A DNA stretch of 64,000 bases from positions 40,388 through 104,387 of the forward strand of contig NZ_LNJZ01000007.1 of NCBI RefSeq assembly GCF_002866065.1, in the 5' to 3' direction. The position numbers and the translations under genes were made by a program. The DNA comes from Thiopseudomonas denitrificans (GTDB taxonomy: Bacteria; Pseudomonadota; Gammaproteobacteria; Pseudomonadales; Pseudomonadaceae). Below are positions 37,694 through 46,432 of this stretch, one piece after another (position 1 is the first letter of the stretch; each line of letters begins with the position of its first letter). Under the pieces are notes generated by a model, which did not search any database, had not been told where the DNA came from, and was given only the letters and a program-made list of their open reading frames with translations.

Positions 37694-38560
37694 ATGTTCC
37701 AGGTAGAAGAAATCCGCATCCAGCTCCCCCACATCGATCTGGCCGCCCGCGTCTATGGCCCCGAAAACGGCAAGCCGGTGCTCGCCCTGCACGGCTGGCT
37801 GGATAACGCCATGACGTTCGAACTGCTGGCACCGCGCCTGCAGGGATTGCGCATTGTCGCCATGGACATGGCCGGGCACGGCCACTCCGGCCGGCGCGGC
37901 CCCGGGGCCGGTTATCAGCTCTGGGACTACGCGCTGGACGCCCTGATGGCTGCACATCAGCTTGGCTGGCAGCGCTTCTCCCTGCTGGGCCATTCACTGG
38001 GCGGTATCATTTCGGTACTGATTGCCGGCGCCGTACCCGAGCGCATTGAGCGCCTGGCACTGATTGACGGGCTGGTTCCCGATACCGGCGAAGCCGCACA
38101 CTCGCCCAAAAAACTCGGCGAAGCGCTGCTGGCGCAAATTGCGCTGGCCGACAAAAAGAAAACCGTATACAGCACTATCGAACAGGCGGTCGAGGCCCGC
38201 AAGCGCGGCCTGATCGCGGTCAGTCAGCAGGCGGCGGAGCTGCTGGCCTCACGCGGACTGAGCCCGGTGGCCGGCGGCTACAGCTGGAATACCGACCAGC
38301 GCCTGACGCTGCCCTCGCCACTGCGCCTGACCAACGCCCATGCCCTGGCCTTTGTAAATGCGTTAGAGTGTCCGGTGTCACTGGTACTGGCAGAGCAGGG
38401 GTTGCTGTTGAATATTCCTGAATTCGTGTACTTCCTCGACCATCTGGGCAAACCGAACATCCAGGTGGAGCGGATGCCGGGCGGGCATCACCTGCATGTC
38501 AATGACGAGCAGGGTGCACAGGCAGTGGCCGATTGTTTCAATGGTTTTTTTGCCGGGTGA
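37694..38560 (+). CDS. Alpha/beta hydrolase
   Basis: 288 residues. The nucleophile elbow GHSLGG puts serine near 104, the oxyanion region is HGWLDN, and the catalytic histidine lies in PGGHHLH near the C terminus. It is probably an esterase or lipase-like enzyme; no specific reaction can be assigned. ATG at 37694 follows AAAAGGAAAA; the 97 bases after sixA show no other gene. Confidence 0.85.
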   Translation: MFQVEEIRIQLPHIDLAARVYGPENGKPVLALHGWLDNAMTFELLAPRLQGLRIVAMDMAGHGHSGRRGPGAGYQLWDYALDALMAAHQLGWQRFSLLGHSLGGIISVLIAGAVPERIERLALIDGLVPDTGEAAHSPKKLGEALLAQIALADKKKTVYSTIEQAVEARKRGLIAVSQQAAELLASRGLSPVAGGYSWNTDQRLTLPSPLRLTNAHALAFVNALECPVSLVLAEQGLLLNIPEFVYFLDHLGKPNIQVERMPGGHHLHVNDEQGAQAVADCFNGFFAG

Positions 38561-38601
38561 CAGCCGTCACGGCAAATTTTCATCTACGGAGTATTGTTGA
38601 A

Positions 38602-39408
38602 TTGACGATCCGAATTGGCTTCTTGTTTGCTGTTGTCAGCACTCTTTATGCCGGTCCGCTGGCAGCCGCGCAGACCGTACTGGACGCCGTCAGTCAGCTG
38701 CCATCGCTGGTGGACTCCCGCTTGCTGGAGCAGACTGCCGGACAGCCGGCAGAAAAAATCTACCCGCTGGGTTCGGTACGTAGAATCAGCGGCCAATTGC
38801 GCTTTTCCGACGAGCTGACGGTGCGTGGCGAACGTCACCGCGCGACCTGGCAACTGTCTGCCGTACATGCTGCCGATAGCGCCTTTACCCAGGGGCGCGA
38901 ACTGTTGCAGGCTGCAGGGGCACGGCTGCTGTACTGGTGCCAGGGACGCGACTGCGGCCCGAGCAACCTGTGGGCCAACGCGGTCTTTGACAACGCCCGG
39001 CTCTACGGGCCGGATGAACGCCAGCTGTATGCCTTGCTGGCCGGTGCCAGCGGGCAGGAGCTGTTTGCCCTATACGCGGTGACCCGCGGCAACGGCCGTG
39101 GCATGTTGCATGTTGAACAATTCATGACTGATGAGCTGCCTGACGGACTCTATCCGGCCGCGGCAACGCTTTTGCTGCAACTGCAAACCGACCAGCGCCT
39201 CGAACTAACCGGCAACCAGGGTGAAATCCGTGCCGAAATTCCCCAGCTGGCTCGCGCACTGAACCGGGATAGCTCCCTGCGCGTGGTCCTGAGTGGTGCC
39301 CAGGCAGCCAGCTGGCGCGAACAACTGGTCAGTGCCGGAGTTCGTGCGACACGCATGGAGCTGGGCGAAGAAACCGGAGCAGCCACACGGATGGACGTAC
39401 TGCCCTGA
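38602..39408 (+). CDS. DUF4892 exported protein
   Basis: 268 residues. The N terminus is a signal peptide (RIGFLFAVVSTLYAGPLAAAQ) with a likely cleavage after AAA. The mature part has RRISGQLRFSDELTVRGERHRATWQL and LLYWCQGRDCGPSNLWAN, typical of DUF4892, whose C-terminal third resembles an OmpA-like fold. I choose TTG at 38602 after CGGAG because it starts the signal peptide; no ATG is available. It overlaps nothing and follows the hydrolase gene by 41 bases. Confidence 0.72.
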   Translation: MTIRIGFLFAVVSTLYAGPLAAAQTVLDAVSQLPSLVDSRLLEQTAGQPAEKIYPLGSVRRISGQLRFSDELTVRGERHRATWQLSAVHAADSAFTQGRELLQAAGARLLYWCQGRDCGPSNLWANAVFDNARLYGPDERQLYALLAGASGQELFALYAVTRGNGRGMLHVEQFMTDELPDGLYPAAATLLLQLQTDQRLELTGNQGEIRAEIPQLARALNRDSSLRVVLSGAQAASWREQLVSAGVRATRMELGEETGAATRMDVLP

Positions 39409-39484
39409 CGCCCCGGCTTTCCGGCACCATGAACACAACACCGGCAGGCTCTTTACACCAGGCCCGTTACAACAGGACCCGCAC

Positions 39485-40585
39485 ATGAAAACAAGCGACC
39501 GCCTGATAGCACAGCTACTGATCCTTGGGCTTCTGGTCGCCTGCCTGTGGGTGCTAACGCCGTTTCTCTCCGCCCTGTTCTGGGCGGCGGTACTGGCCTT
39601 CGCCACCTGGCCGGTGATGCTCACCCTGACCCGGCTGCTGCATGGCAACAGCACTCTGGCCGCCGCCCTGCTGACCGGCATCTGGGTGCTGCTGGTCGCC
39701 ATTCCGCTGGTCTGGCTGGGCCTGAACATTGCCGATTACATCCGTGACGGCATGGAGCTGATGAAGGATTTCGGCACCAGCGGCATGCCCAGCGAACCGC
39801 AATGGCTGGCACGCATTCCGCTGGTGGGCGAGCGGCTGCATGATCTCTGGAACACACTTGACGCGCAGGGCGAGGTGTATTTCGCAACGATCAAACCCTA
39901 TCTGGGGCAATTCGGCAACTGGCTGCTCGGGCGTAGTGCCGTCATGGCCGGTGGCATGCTGGAGCTGGCGCTGAGCCTGCTGCTGGTGTTTTTCTTCTAT
40001 CGTGACGGCAGGCGCCTGGCCGGTTTCATGCGCAGCCTGGTGCGGCCCATCATGCGCAAGCGCACCGACCATTACATAGAGTTGGTGGCCGATACGGTCC
40101 GGCGTGTTGTCAATGGCGTCATCGGCACGGCCATGGCCCAAGCGATCGTGGCCTTTATCGGCTTCAGCATTGCCGGGGTTCCCGGTGCCTTCCTGCTCTC
40201 GATCTTCACCTTCGGTCTCAGCATCATCCCGATGGGGCCGCCACTGGTGTGGGCACCGGCCACAGCCTGGCTATTCTTCCAGGAAAGCTACGGCATGGGC
40301 ATCTTCATGCTGCTCTGGGGCTTTGTGGTGATCAGCAGCGTTGACAACTTCCTCAAACCCTACCTGATCAGCCGCGGCGGTAACCTGCCACTGATTGTGG
40401 TACTGATGGGCGTATTTGGTGGCATCATAGCCTTCGGCTTCATGGGGATATTTCTTGGCCCGGTACTGTTGGCGGTAGCCTACAGCCTGGTCAGTGACTG
40501 GATTCATCTCAGCCAGCCGGAACAACAACTGCAACTGCCGGAACGGGTCGACATGGAAACCGGCAGGGAGGACAGACAGACATGA
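39485..40585 (+). CDS. AI-2E family (YdiK/PerM) membrane protein
   Basis: 366 residues and about eight membrane segments, with FLSALFWAAVLAFATWPV near the start, FFFYRDGRRLAGFMRSL in the middle and NLPLIVVLMGVFGGIIAFGFMGIFLGPVLLAV near the end, typical of the AI-2E/PerM family. The family includes transporters and proteins of unknown role; a true autoinducer export function should not be assumed. It overlaps a small lipoprotein gene by four bases. Confidence 0.88.
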   Translation: MKTSDRLIAQLLILGLLVACLWVLTPFLSALFWAAVLAFATWPVMLTLTRLLHGNSTLAAALLTGIWVLLVAIPLVWLGLNIADYIRDGMELMKDFGTSGMPSEPQWLARIPLVGERLHDLWNTLDAQGEVYFATIKPYLGQFGNWLLGRSAVMAGGMLELALSLLLVFFFYRDGRRLAGFMRSLVRPIMRKRTDHYIELVADTVRRVVNGVIGTAMAQAIVAFIGFSIAGVPGAFLLSIFTFGLSIIPMGPPLVWAPATAWLFFQESYGMGIFMLLWGFVVISSVDNFLKPYLISRGGNLPLIVVLMGVFGGIIAFGFMGIFLGPVLLAVAYSLVSDWIHLSQPEQQLQLPERVDMETGREDRQT

Positions 40586-40866
40586 AACAGACAGGACTCC
40601 TGGCGCTGGTTGCAGCCGGCGTGCTGCTCGCCGGCTGTGCCGGCAAAACCCATAACCGTGCGGCCTGCGCCAGCGAACTGGACGCCGCCTGGAACGAGCT
40701 TAGCCTGGCCAAGGCCGAAGGCTTTGCCGGTACGGTAAGCTATTCAAAGGCGCTGACCCTGATCACCGGTGCCAAGACACAGCAACAGTTCGAGGGGTAT
40801 GCCGGCTGCCGGCGCAAGGCACAAAAAGCCCGTTTCTACATACGCGAGTCCAGGGCAGGGCGCTGA
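40582..40866 (+). CDS. Small lipoprotein of unknown function
   Basis: 94 residues. Lipobox LLAGC puts the acylated cysteine at 19; two further cysteines lie at 28 and 77, and the body is short and rich in Ala, Lys and Glu. No family is recognised. ATGA overlap with the preceding AI-2E gene shows cotranscription. The shape resembles small outer-membrane lipoproteins of pseudomonads; function unknown. Confidence 0.75.
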   Translation: MKQTGLLALVAAGVLLAGCAGKTHNRAACASELDAAWNELSLAKAEGFAGTVSYSKALTLITGAKTQQQFEGYAGCRRKAQKARFYIRESRAGR

Positions 40867-40991
40867 CCGGCTCTTACGGAACCGGCCGGCCCACTGGGGT
40901 GATGCCAGCGTGCCCGCAGGTGATCCCTTTTACAGTAACCCGTGGCCGGCCGCTTTTGCGGCGGGCATTTTTTGGCGAGGGAGTGAACCGA

Positions 40992-41915
40992 GTGGCTTTA
41001 CAACAACTGGAAAAAGCACTGGCAGCAGTCAACCAGGTGGTACTGGGCAAGGAAACCGCCGTGCGCATGGCGCTGGCCTGCCTGCTGGCCCGGGGCCATT
41101 TGCTGCTGGAAGATTTGCCCGGCATGGGTAAAACCACGCTCAGCCATGCGCTAGCGCGAGTACTGGGTTTGCAATATCAGCGCATCCAGTTCACATCCGA
41201 CCTGCTGCCCGGAGACATCCTCGGCACCACCGTCTTCGAGCGCGACAGCAGCAGTTTCGTCTTTCACCCGGGGCCTGTATTCACCGAGCTGTTGCTGGCC
41301 GATGAAATCAACCGGGCCACACCCAAGAGCCAGAGCGCTCTGCTTGAGGCCATGGAAGAGAGGCAGGTAACGATAGAAGGTACCAGTCACAGGCTGCCTG
41401 AGCCGTTTTTCGTGATTGCCACCCAAAATCCCGTGTCACAGGGTGGTACGTTCAGCCTGCCCGAATCGCAGCTGGACCGCTTCCTCATGCGGCTGTCGCT
41501 GGGCTACCCCGACAGCCGGGCCGAGCATGCCCTGCTCGGCGGCAGTGGCGGGCGCAACCAGGCCATCAGCCCCGAAGCGCTACTGGACAAGCAACAGCTG
41601 CTGGCAGCACAGCAGCAGGTGGCCACGGTCAGGGCCAGTGATGCCCTGATTGCCTATGTCCTGCGCCTGGCCGAAGCCAGCCGCAACCACCCGCAACTGG
41701 GCTATGGCCTGTCGCCCCGTGGCAGCCTTGCGTTACTGGCAGCGGCGCGGGCCTGGGCTTTTCTGGCCGGTCGCGACTATGTCATTCCGGAAGACATACA
41801 GGCACTGGCTCCGGCAGTGATCAGCCACCGGCTGGGACATGCGCAGGGCGCCAGCCATGGTCGCAGTGCCGATGCCATTGTCCATGACCTGCTGGACACA
41901 GTGCCGGCGCTGTGA
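40992..41915 (+). CDS. MoxR-family AAA+ ATPase
   Basis: 307 residues. Walker A is LPGMGKTT near 45, Walker B LLADEINRATPKSQSALLEAMEE, and sensor 1 FFVIATQNPVSQGG, all of the MoxR type. I prefer GTG at 40992 over GTG at 40983 because GAGGGAG (40977-40983) lies eight bases upstream of it. It is a chaperone-like partner for the DUF58 and transglutaminase-like proteins downstream, with which it overlaps (GTGA). Confidence 0.85.
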   Translation: MALQQLEKALAAVNQVVLGKETAVRMALACLLARGHLLLEDLPGMGKTTLSHALARVLGLQYQRIQFTSDLLPGDILGTTVFERDSSSFVFHPGPVFTELLLADEINRATPKSQSALLEAMEERQVTIEGTSHRLPEPFFVIATQNPVSQGGTFSLPESQLDRFLMRLSLGYPDSRAEHALLGGSGGRNQAISPEALLDKQQLLAAQQQVATVRASDALIAYVLRLAEASRNHPQLGYGLSPRGSLALLAAARAWAFLAGRDYVIPEDIQALAPAVISHRLGHAQGASHGRSADAIVHDLLDTVPAL

Positions 41916-42871
41916 AAACCGGAATGCAACAATGGCTCCGGCGCTGGTGGCAGCGACGGCTGCCACCGCTATCACAGATCCGCCTGAGTCAGCGGCAGGT
42001 CTTCATCGTGCCGACGGTGACCGGTGCGGCTTTTGCCGTCGCGCTGCTGCTGATGCTGCTGGTAGCCATCAACTACCAGAACAGCCTGGCCTATGCACTG
42101 GCCTTTCTGCTGGGATCGCTGGGGTTGCTCACCGCACTGCATACCTGGCGTAACCTGGCCGGGCTGGAATTGCAGGCCCGTACCCCTGAACCCTGCTTCG
42201 TCGGTGAGCAGGCGCAATTCGCGGTACAGCTGCCGGGCGGAGCTTACCGTCGGCCCGGCATCGCGCTGGGCTGGCGCATGCCGCTGGCCGTGCAAACGGA
42301 TGTCGACACAAGCCGGGATGTACTGGTCAAGTTGTATCTGCCGGCCAGCCAGCGTGGCTGGCTACGGGCGCCGCGCCTGCGTGTTGAAACCCGCTTTCCG
42401 CTCGGCATCTGGGTGGCCTGGAGCCAGCCGGACCTGAACATGCGTGTTCTGGTATACCCGCGTCCGCTAGAGGCCGGCCTGCCACTGGCTGCAGCACACA
42501 GTGACGACCAACGTGAAGACGGTTTGCTGGAGATGCGCCACGGCGTCGATGACTACCAGGGGCTGGAAAGCTGGCAACTCGGCGATTCATTACGCCGGAT
42601 TGACTGGAAAGCCTGGTCCCGGGGGCAGGGCTTGTGGGTCAAACAGTTCAACGAGCTGCAGGGCAGCGACACCTTGCTGGATTACGACGGGTTGCAGGGC
42701 GACAGCGAATACCGGCTGTCTGTGCTGTGCTTTCATGTGCTGCGGCTGGATGCGGAATCACGCCCTTATTTGCTGCGCCTGCCGGACCGGCTGCTGGGAC
42801 CGGATAGCGGAGCTGGTCACCGCGATGCCTGTCTGGTCGCCCTGGCGCTGTTTGGCAAGGAGCCGGAATGA
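41912..42871 (+). CDS. DUF58 membrane protein
   Basis: 319 residues. Two membrane segments at the N terminus (about 29-70) are followed by a large cytoplasmic domain with RHGVDDYQGLESWQLGDSLRRIDWKAWSRG, the signature of DUF58 proteins. It usually partners a MoxR ATPase. Start GTG overlaps the moxR stop by four bases, and its end overlaps tgpA by four bases. Confidence 0.9.
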   Translation: MKTGMQQWLRRWWQRRLPPLSQIRLSQRQVFIVPTVTGAAFAVALLLMLLVAINYQNSLAYALAFLLGSLGLLTALHTWRNLAGLELQARTPEPCFVGEQAQFAVQLPGGAYRRPGIALGWRMPLAVQTDVDTSRDVLVKLYLPASQRGWLRAPRLRVETRFPLGIWVAWSQPDLNMRVLVYPRPLEAGLPLAAAHSDDQREDGLLEMRHGVDDYQGLESWQLGDSLRRIDWKAWSRGQGLWVKQFNELQGSDTLLDYDGLQGDSEYRLSVLCFHVLRLDAESRPYLLRLPDRLLGPDSGAGHRDACLVALALFGKEPE

Positions 42872-44871
42872 GTAGCTCGCCGTTGCTGCATGCCATTCCA
42901 CGCAATGCACTCTTGTGGTTGCTGATTGCCCAGGCACTGGTGATTGCCCCGCACCTGTTCCACATTCCGCCATGGATCGCCGGGCTCTGGCTGTTTTGTG
43001 CGCTGTGGCGGGTACAGGTGTACCGCAGCCGCTGGAGCCTGCCACGGGCCATCGTCAAACTGGCGATGATGGTCAGTGCCGCTTTTGCGGTCTATGTGAG
43101 CCGTGGCAGCTTGGTGGGGCTGGATGCCGGAGTAGCCTTGCTGATTACCGCCTTCACCCTGAAACTGGTGGAATTGCGCAGCCGGCGTGATGCACTGGTG
43201 CTGGTGTTTCTCGGCTTTTTTGCCGTGGTCACCGGTTACCTGTATGACGACAGCCTGCTGGCAGCGCTGTATTCATTGTTGCCGGTTGCCGCGTTGCTGA
43301 CGGCATGGGCCGGTTTGCAGCAGGCAGCCGGCAGCCGGCAGAGTCCCCGCATCAGTCTTGGGCTGTCCCTGCGCCTGCTGGGGCAAGCGATTCCGCTGGC
43401 GTTGCTGTTGTTTGTGTTTTTTCCGCGCCTTGAGCCTTTGTGGAGCCTGCCGCAGCCAGCGGAGAAAGGCCGTACCGGCCTGTCCGGCCAGATGTCTCCC
43501 GGCGACATCGCCGAACTCAGCCAGTCGACCGAACTGGCTTTTCGCGCCACCTTCGACGGCGAGATACCGGCCAAGAACCAGCTGTACTGGCGTGCGCTGA
43601 CCTTGCCGCTGTTTGATGGACGCAGCTGGCGCATGGCCAGTTTCGGTACCGACTTGCTGCCCGGACAGTGGCGCAAACAGGGGGCATCGCAGGCTTACAG
43701 CGTGATCATGCAACCCAGCCGGCAGCCCTGGCTGTTCAGCCTGGATATCAGTGAATCCACTCAAGCCGATGTGCGCATGCTGGGTGATTTCCGCCTGCAG
43801 CGAAACCGTCCGGTAGCCCGCACCTACCTGTACCAGGCCGAAGCCTGGCCACAGGCAGTGGCCGAGCCGTTGCTGTCGGCTGCCGGTCGTCGCCACAACC
43901 TGCAACTGCCGCGTCCGGGCAACCCGCGCACTCGCGAATGGGCCCGCCAGCTGCGCGAGCAATATGCTGATGACCGGCAGCTGGTCGCCGCAATGCTGGC
44001 GCATTTCAACCAGCAACCCTACCACTACACACTGAAGCCGCCACTACTGGGCGAAAACAGTATCGACGAGTTCATGTTCGATACCCGGCGCGGTTTTTGT
44101 GAGCATTATTCCAGCGCCATGACTTTCGCCCTGCGTGTGGCCGGCATACCGGCGCGGGTCGTCACCGGTTATCAGGGAGGGGAAATCAATACTGCCGGCA
44201 ACTATGTGCAGGTCAGGCAAATGGATGCCCACGCCTGGGTCGAGTACTGGCTGCCGGGCAGCGGCTGGCAGCGGGCCGACCCGACCTTCCAGGTAGCACC
44301 GGAGCGGATCGAACTGGGCCTGCAGGACGCGCTGGGCGATGAGGTGGCTGCACTGGACAACAGCCTGTTCTCTCCGGTCCGTTATCGACATGTCGCCTGG
44401 CTCAACAAGTTGCGCATGGGCTGGGAAAACCTCAATCATGGCTGGCAGAGCAAGGTATTGGGCTATCAGAGAGAGAGGCAGCACGCCTGGCTGCGGCAAC
44501 TGTTCGGCGAGGTCAACTGGCAGCGAATAGGCATTGGCATGGTGGCCGCCATGGCGCTGTTACTGGGGCTGCTGGCTCTTTTCATTATCCGGCCATGGCA
44601 ACAGAGACCGGCCCCGGCCCAGCGTCTGTTGCAAGACTATGACCGCCTGATGCGGCGACGTCGACTGGCGCGCAGTCCGCAGGAAGGCATGCAAAGCCAT
44701 GCGCAGCGTATCGCCAGCCAACTGGATGCTCTGCAGTTACAGGCACTGGAAGACTTTGTTACCGTCTATCAGCAGCTGCAGTATTCCGGTGATGGCAACC
44801 TGCAGCAGGCCCGTTACGCCTTGCGGCAGTTGTGGCGCAGCATGTCGCCCCGATACCTGCGCAAGCGCTAG
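42868..44871 (+). CDS. tgpA: Transglutaminase-like membrane protein TgpA
   Basis: 667 residues. Five or six membrane segments at the N terminus lead into a periplasmic transglutaminase-like domain, then a C-terminal membrane segment and a cytoplasmic tail. The catalytic triad is Cys411 (RGFCEHYSSA), His455 (DAHAWVEY) and Asp471 (RADPTF). The length matches P. aeruginosa TgpA, which is reported as essential there. Its substrate is unknown. Its TAG stop shares the CTAG palindrome with the stop of the converging VanZ gene. Confidence 0.92.
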   Translation: MSSSPLLHAIPRNALLWLLIAQALVIAPHLFHIPPWIAGLWLFCALWRVQVYRSRWSLPRAIVKLAMMVSAAFAVYVSRGSLVGLDAGVALLITAFTLKLVELRSRRDALVLVFLGFFAVVTGYLYDDSLLAALYSLLPVAALLTAWAGLQQAAGSRQSPRISLGLSLRLLGQAIPLALLLFVFFPRLEPLWSLPQPAEKGRTGLSGQMSPGDIAELSQSTELAFRATFDGEIPAKNQLYWRALTLPLFDGRSWRMASFGTDLLPGQWRKQGASQAYSVIMQPSRQPWLFSLDISESTQADVRMLGDFRLQRNRPVARTYLYQAEAWPQAVAEPLLSAAGRRHNLQLPRPGNPRTREWARQLREQYADDRQLVAAMLAHFNQQPYHYTLKPPLLGENSIDEFMFDTRRGFCEHYSSAMTFALRVAGIPARVVTGYQGGEINTAGNYVQVRQMDAHAWVEYWLPGSGWQRADPTFQVAPERIELGLQDALGDEVAALDNSLFSPVRYRHVAWLNKLRMGWENLNHGWQSKVLGYQRERQHAWLRQLFGEVNWQRIGIGMVAAMALLLGLLALFIIRPWQQRPAPAQRLLQDYDRLMRRRRLARSPQEGMQSHAQRIASQLDALQLQALEDFVTVYQQLQYSGDGNLQQARYALRQLWRSMSPRYLRKR

Positions 44872-45269
44872 GGCGGCGGTGATTTCCGGTAATTCCATAC
44901 CAGCAAGAAAATGCCGGCCAAGGCGATGCCAGTCCAGTTGGCAAGAATATCGGCCCAGCTGAAGACCCTGGTTTCGGGATACAGCCAGTTTTGCAGCAGC
45001 TCGGAGGCAGGCGCAAGCAAACAGAGCAGGACCCAGAGCAGCCAACGGGGCAGTCGAGTGAAGGCCAATGCTGCAAGCAGGGCAAAGCCGCCAAATGCAG
45101 CAATATGCAGGAGTTTGTCCGAACCTGAAAAAGGTGAAGGTGGCGAGGCCGACCGAAAGAGTCCGTAAGTGAGCAGCAAGCCATAGAAAATGAAAATTGC
45201 CAGTCTTGCCGATTTGTTGCGTTTGATCCCTGACACCCTGATCCCTGCCAGCCTGAAATGAATGCGCAT
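44868..45269 (-). CDS. VanZ-like membrane protein
   Basis: 133 residues and four membrane segments, with the VanZ-type SDKLLHIAAFGGFALLAAL motif and a NWLYPETRVFSWADILANWTG segment. VanZ-like proteins have no certain function outside teicoplanin resistance. The start is uncertain: ATG at 45269 is chosen, with no good ribosome site; ATG at 45296 is also possible. Confidence 0.78.
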   Translation of the reverse strand: MRIHFRLAGIRVSGIKRNKSARLAIFIFYGLLLTYGLFRSASPPSPFSGSDKLLHIAAFGGFALLAALAFTRLPRWLLWVLLCLLAPASELLQNWLYPETRVFSWADILANWTGIALAGIFLLVWNYRKSPPP

Positions 45270-45409
45270 GATACGGTAACGAGAACCTGATTTCATCCGC
45301 AGTACCGCAAGGTTGCCACACCGGCTGGTTTGTCGCTGCTCTTGCAAAACAAGCGGGCTGCCAACATAATGATATTTAATTTTATAGATTATCTATCCGG
45401 AGATCATTG

Positions 45410-46429
45410 GTGAGCAGATTTCTTGCAGCCTTTTTATGCCTGTCGGTTTTTCTGGCTGGCAGCCCGACCATGGCGCAAACACCAGCCCTGGCCAAGGTAC
45501 AGAGCCTGTCGGCAACCCGCAGCGCAGCCTACGACGGCCAGATCGAGGCGGTGACGCAAACCCGCATGGCGGCCCAGGTACCGGGATTGATCAAGCAGGT
45601 ACTGGTCAAGGCCGGAGACCAGGTCAGCAAGGGGCAGTTATTGCTGGAAATCGACGACAGCCAGGCACGGCAACAGCAGGCCGCGATGCAGGCCCAGGCT
45701 GCTGCCACCCGCGCACAGCTGCAAGCCCTGACCAGCGAGTTGCAGCGCCAGCAGCAGCTGTTCGAAAGAAACTACATCAGCAAGGGCGCACTTGAACGTA
45801 TCGAGGCCGAACAGCGGGCCACCCGTGCCCAGCTCAATGCCCAGCAGGCCCAGGCCAGCGCTGCGGCTGTACAAACCGGCTTTTTCCGCATCACCGCACC
45901 CTATGACGGCATCCTGATCGATGTGCCTGTGGAGCAGGGCGACATGGCCATGCCGGGCATGCCGTTGCTGTCGCTGTTCGATCCTGCTGCGCTGCGGGTT
46001 GGCGTGTCCGTGCCTGTTGCCGCCCTGGCTGGCGGCCTTCCCGATACCTCACAGATTCTGGTTTCCCACGGCCAGCAGCAACTGGCCGTCAGTGCAGTGG
46101 AGCAACTGCCCACTGCCGATGCCGGCTCGCAAACCAGACGCCTGCGGTTGAATCTTGAATCCGGGGCCAATGCCGTTCCCGGCCAGTCGGTCAAGGTGCG
46201 TCTGCAACGCTCCGCTGCCGGGGAACAGCAGCGGCTGTTCATTCCTGCTGCTGCCGTGGTGCGCCGTGCCGAACTGACTGCCGTCTATGTGCAGAGCGCA
46301 ACCACGGGCAAGGCGCTGCTGCGCCAGGTGCGCCTTGGTGCTAATGAGGGCGAGCTGGTGGAAGTGCTCAGTGGCCTGGCCGAGGGCGAGCAGGTCCATC
46401 TGGATCCGCACGCGGCAAACAGGGAGTAA
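45410..46429 (+). CDS. RND efflux periplasmic adaptor protein
   Basis: 339 residues. A signal peptide (about 1-22, ending TMAQ) is followed by a barrel-sandwich lipoyl domain (AQVPGLIKQVLVKAGDQVSKGQLL), a coiled-coil hairpin rich in Gln (about 70-140) and beta-barrel domains (APYDGILIDVPVEQGDMAMPG). It links an inner membrane RND pump to an outer membrane channel. GTG at 45410 follows GGAG; a TTG three bases earlier is also in frame. Three bases separate it from the pump gene. Confidence 0.9.
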   Translation: MSRFLAAFLCLSVFLAGSPTMAQTPALAKVQSLSATRSAAYDGQIEAVTQTRMAAQVPGLIKQVLVKAGDQVSKGQLLLEIDDSQARQQQAAMQAQAAATRAQLQALTSELQRQQQLFERNYISKGALERIEAEQRATRAQLNAQQAQASAAAVQTGFFRITAPYDGILIDVPVEQGDMAMPGMPLLSLFDPAALRVGVSVPVAALAGGLPDTSQILVSHGQQQLAVSAVEQLPTADAGSQTRRLRLNLESGANAVPGQSVKVRLQRSAAGEQQRLFIPAAAVVRRAELTAVYVQSATTGKALLRQVRLGANEGELVEVLSGLAEGEQVHLDPHAANRE

Positions 46430-46432
46430 GGC

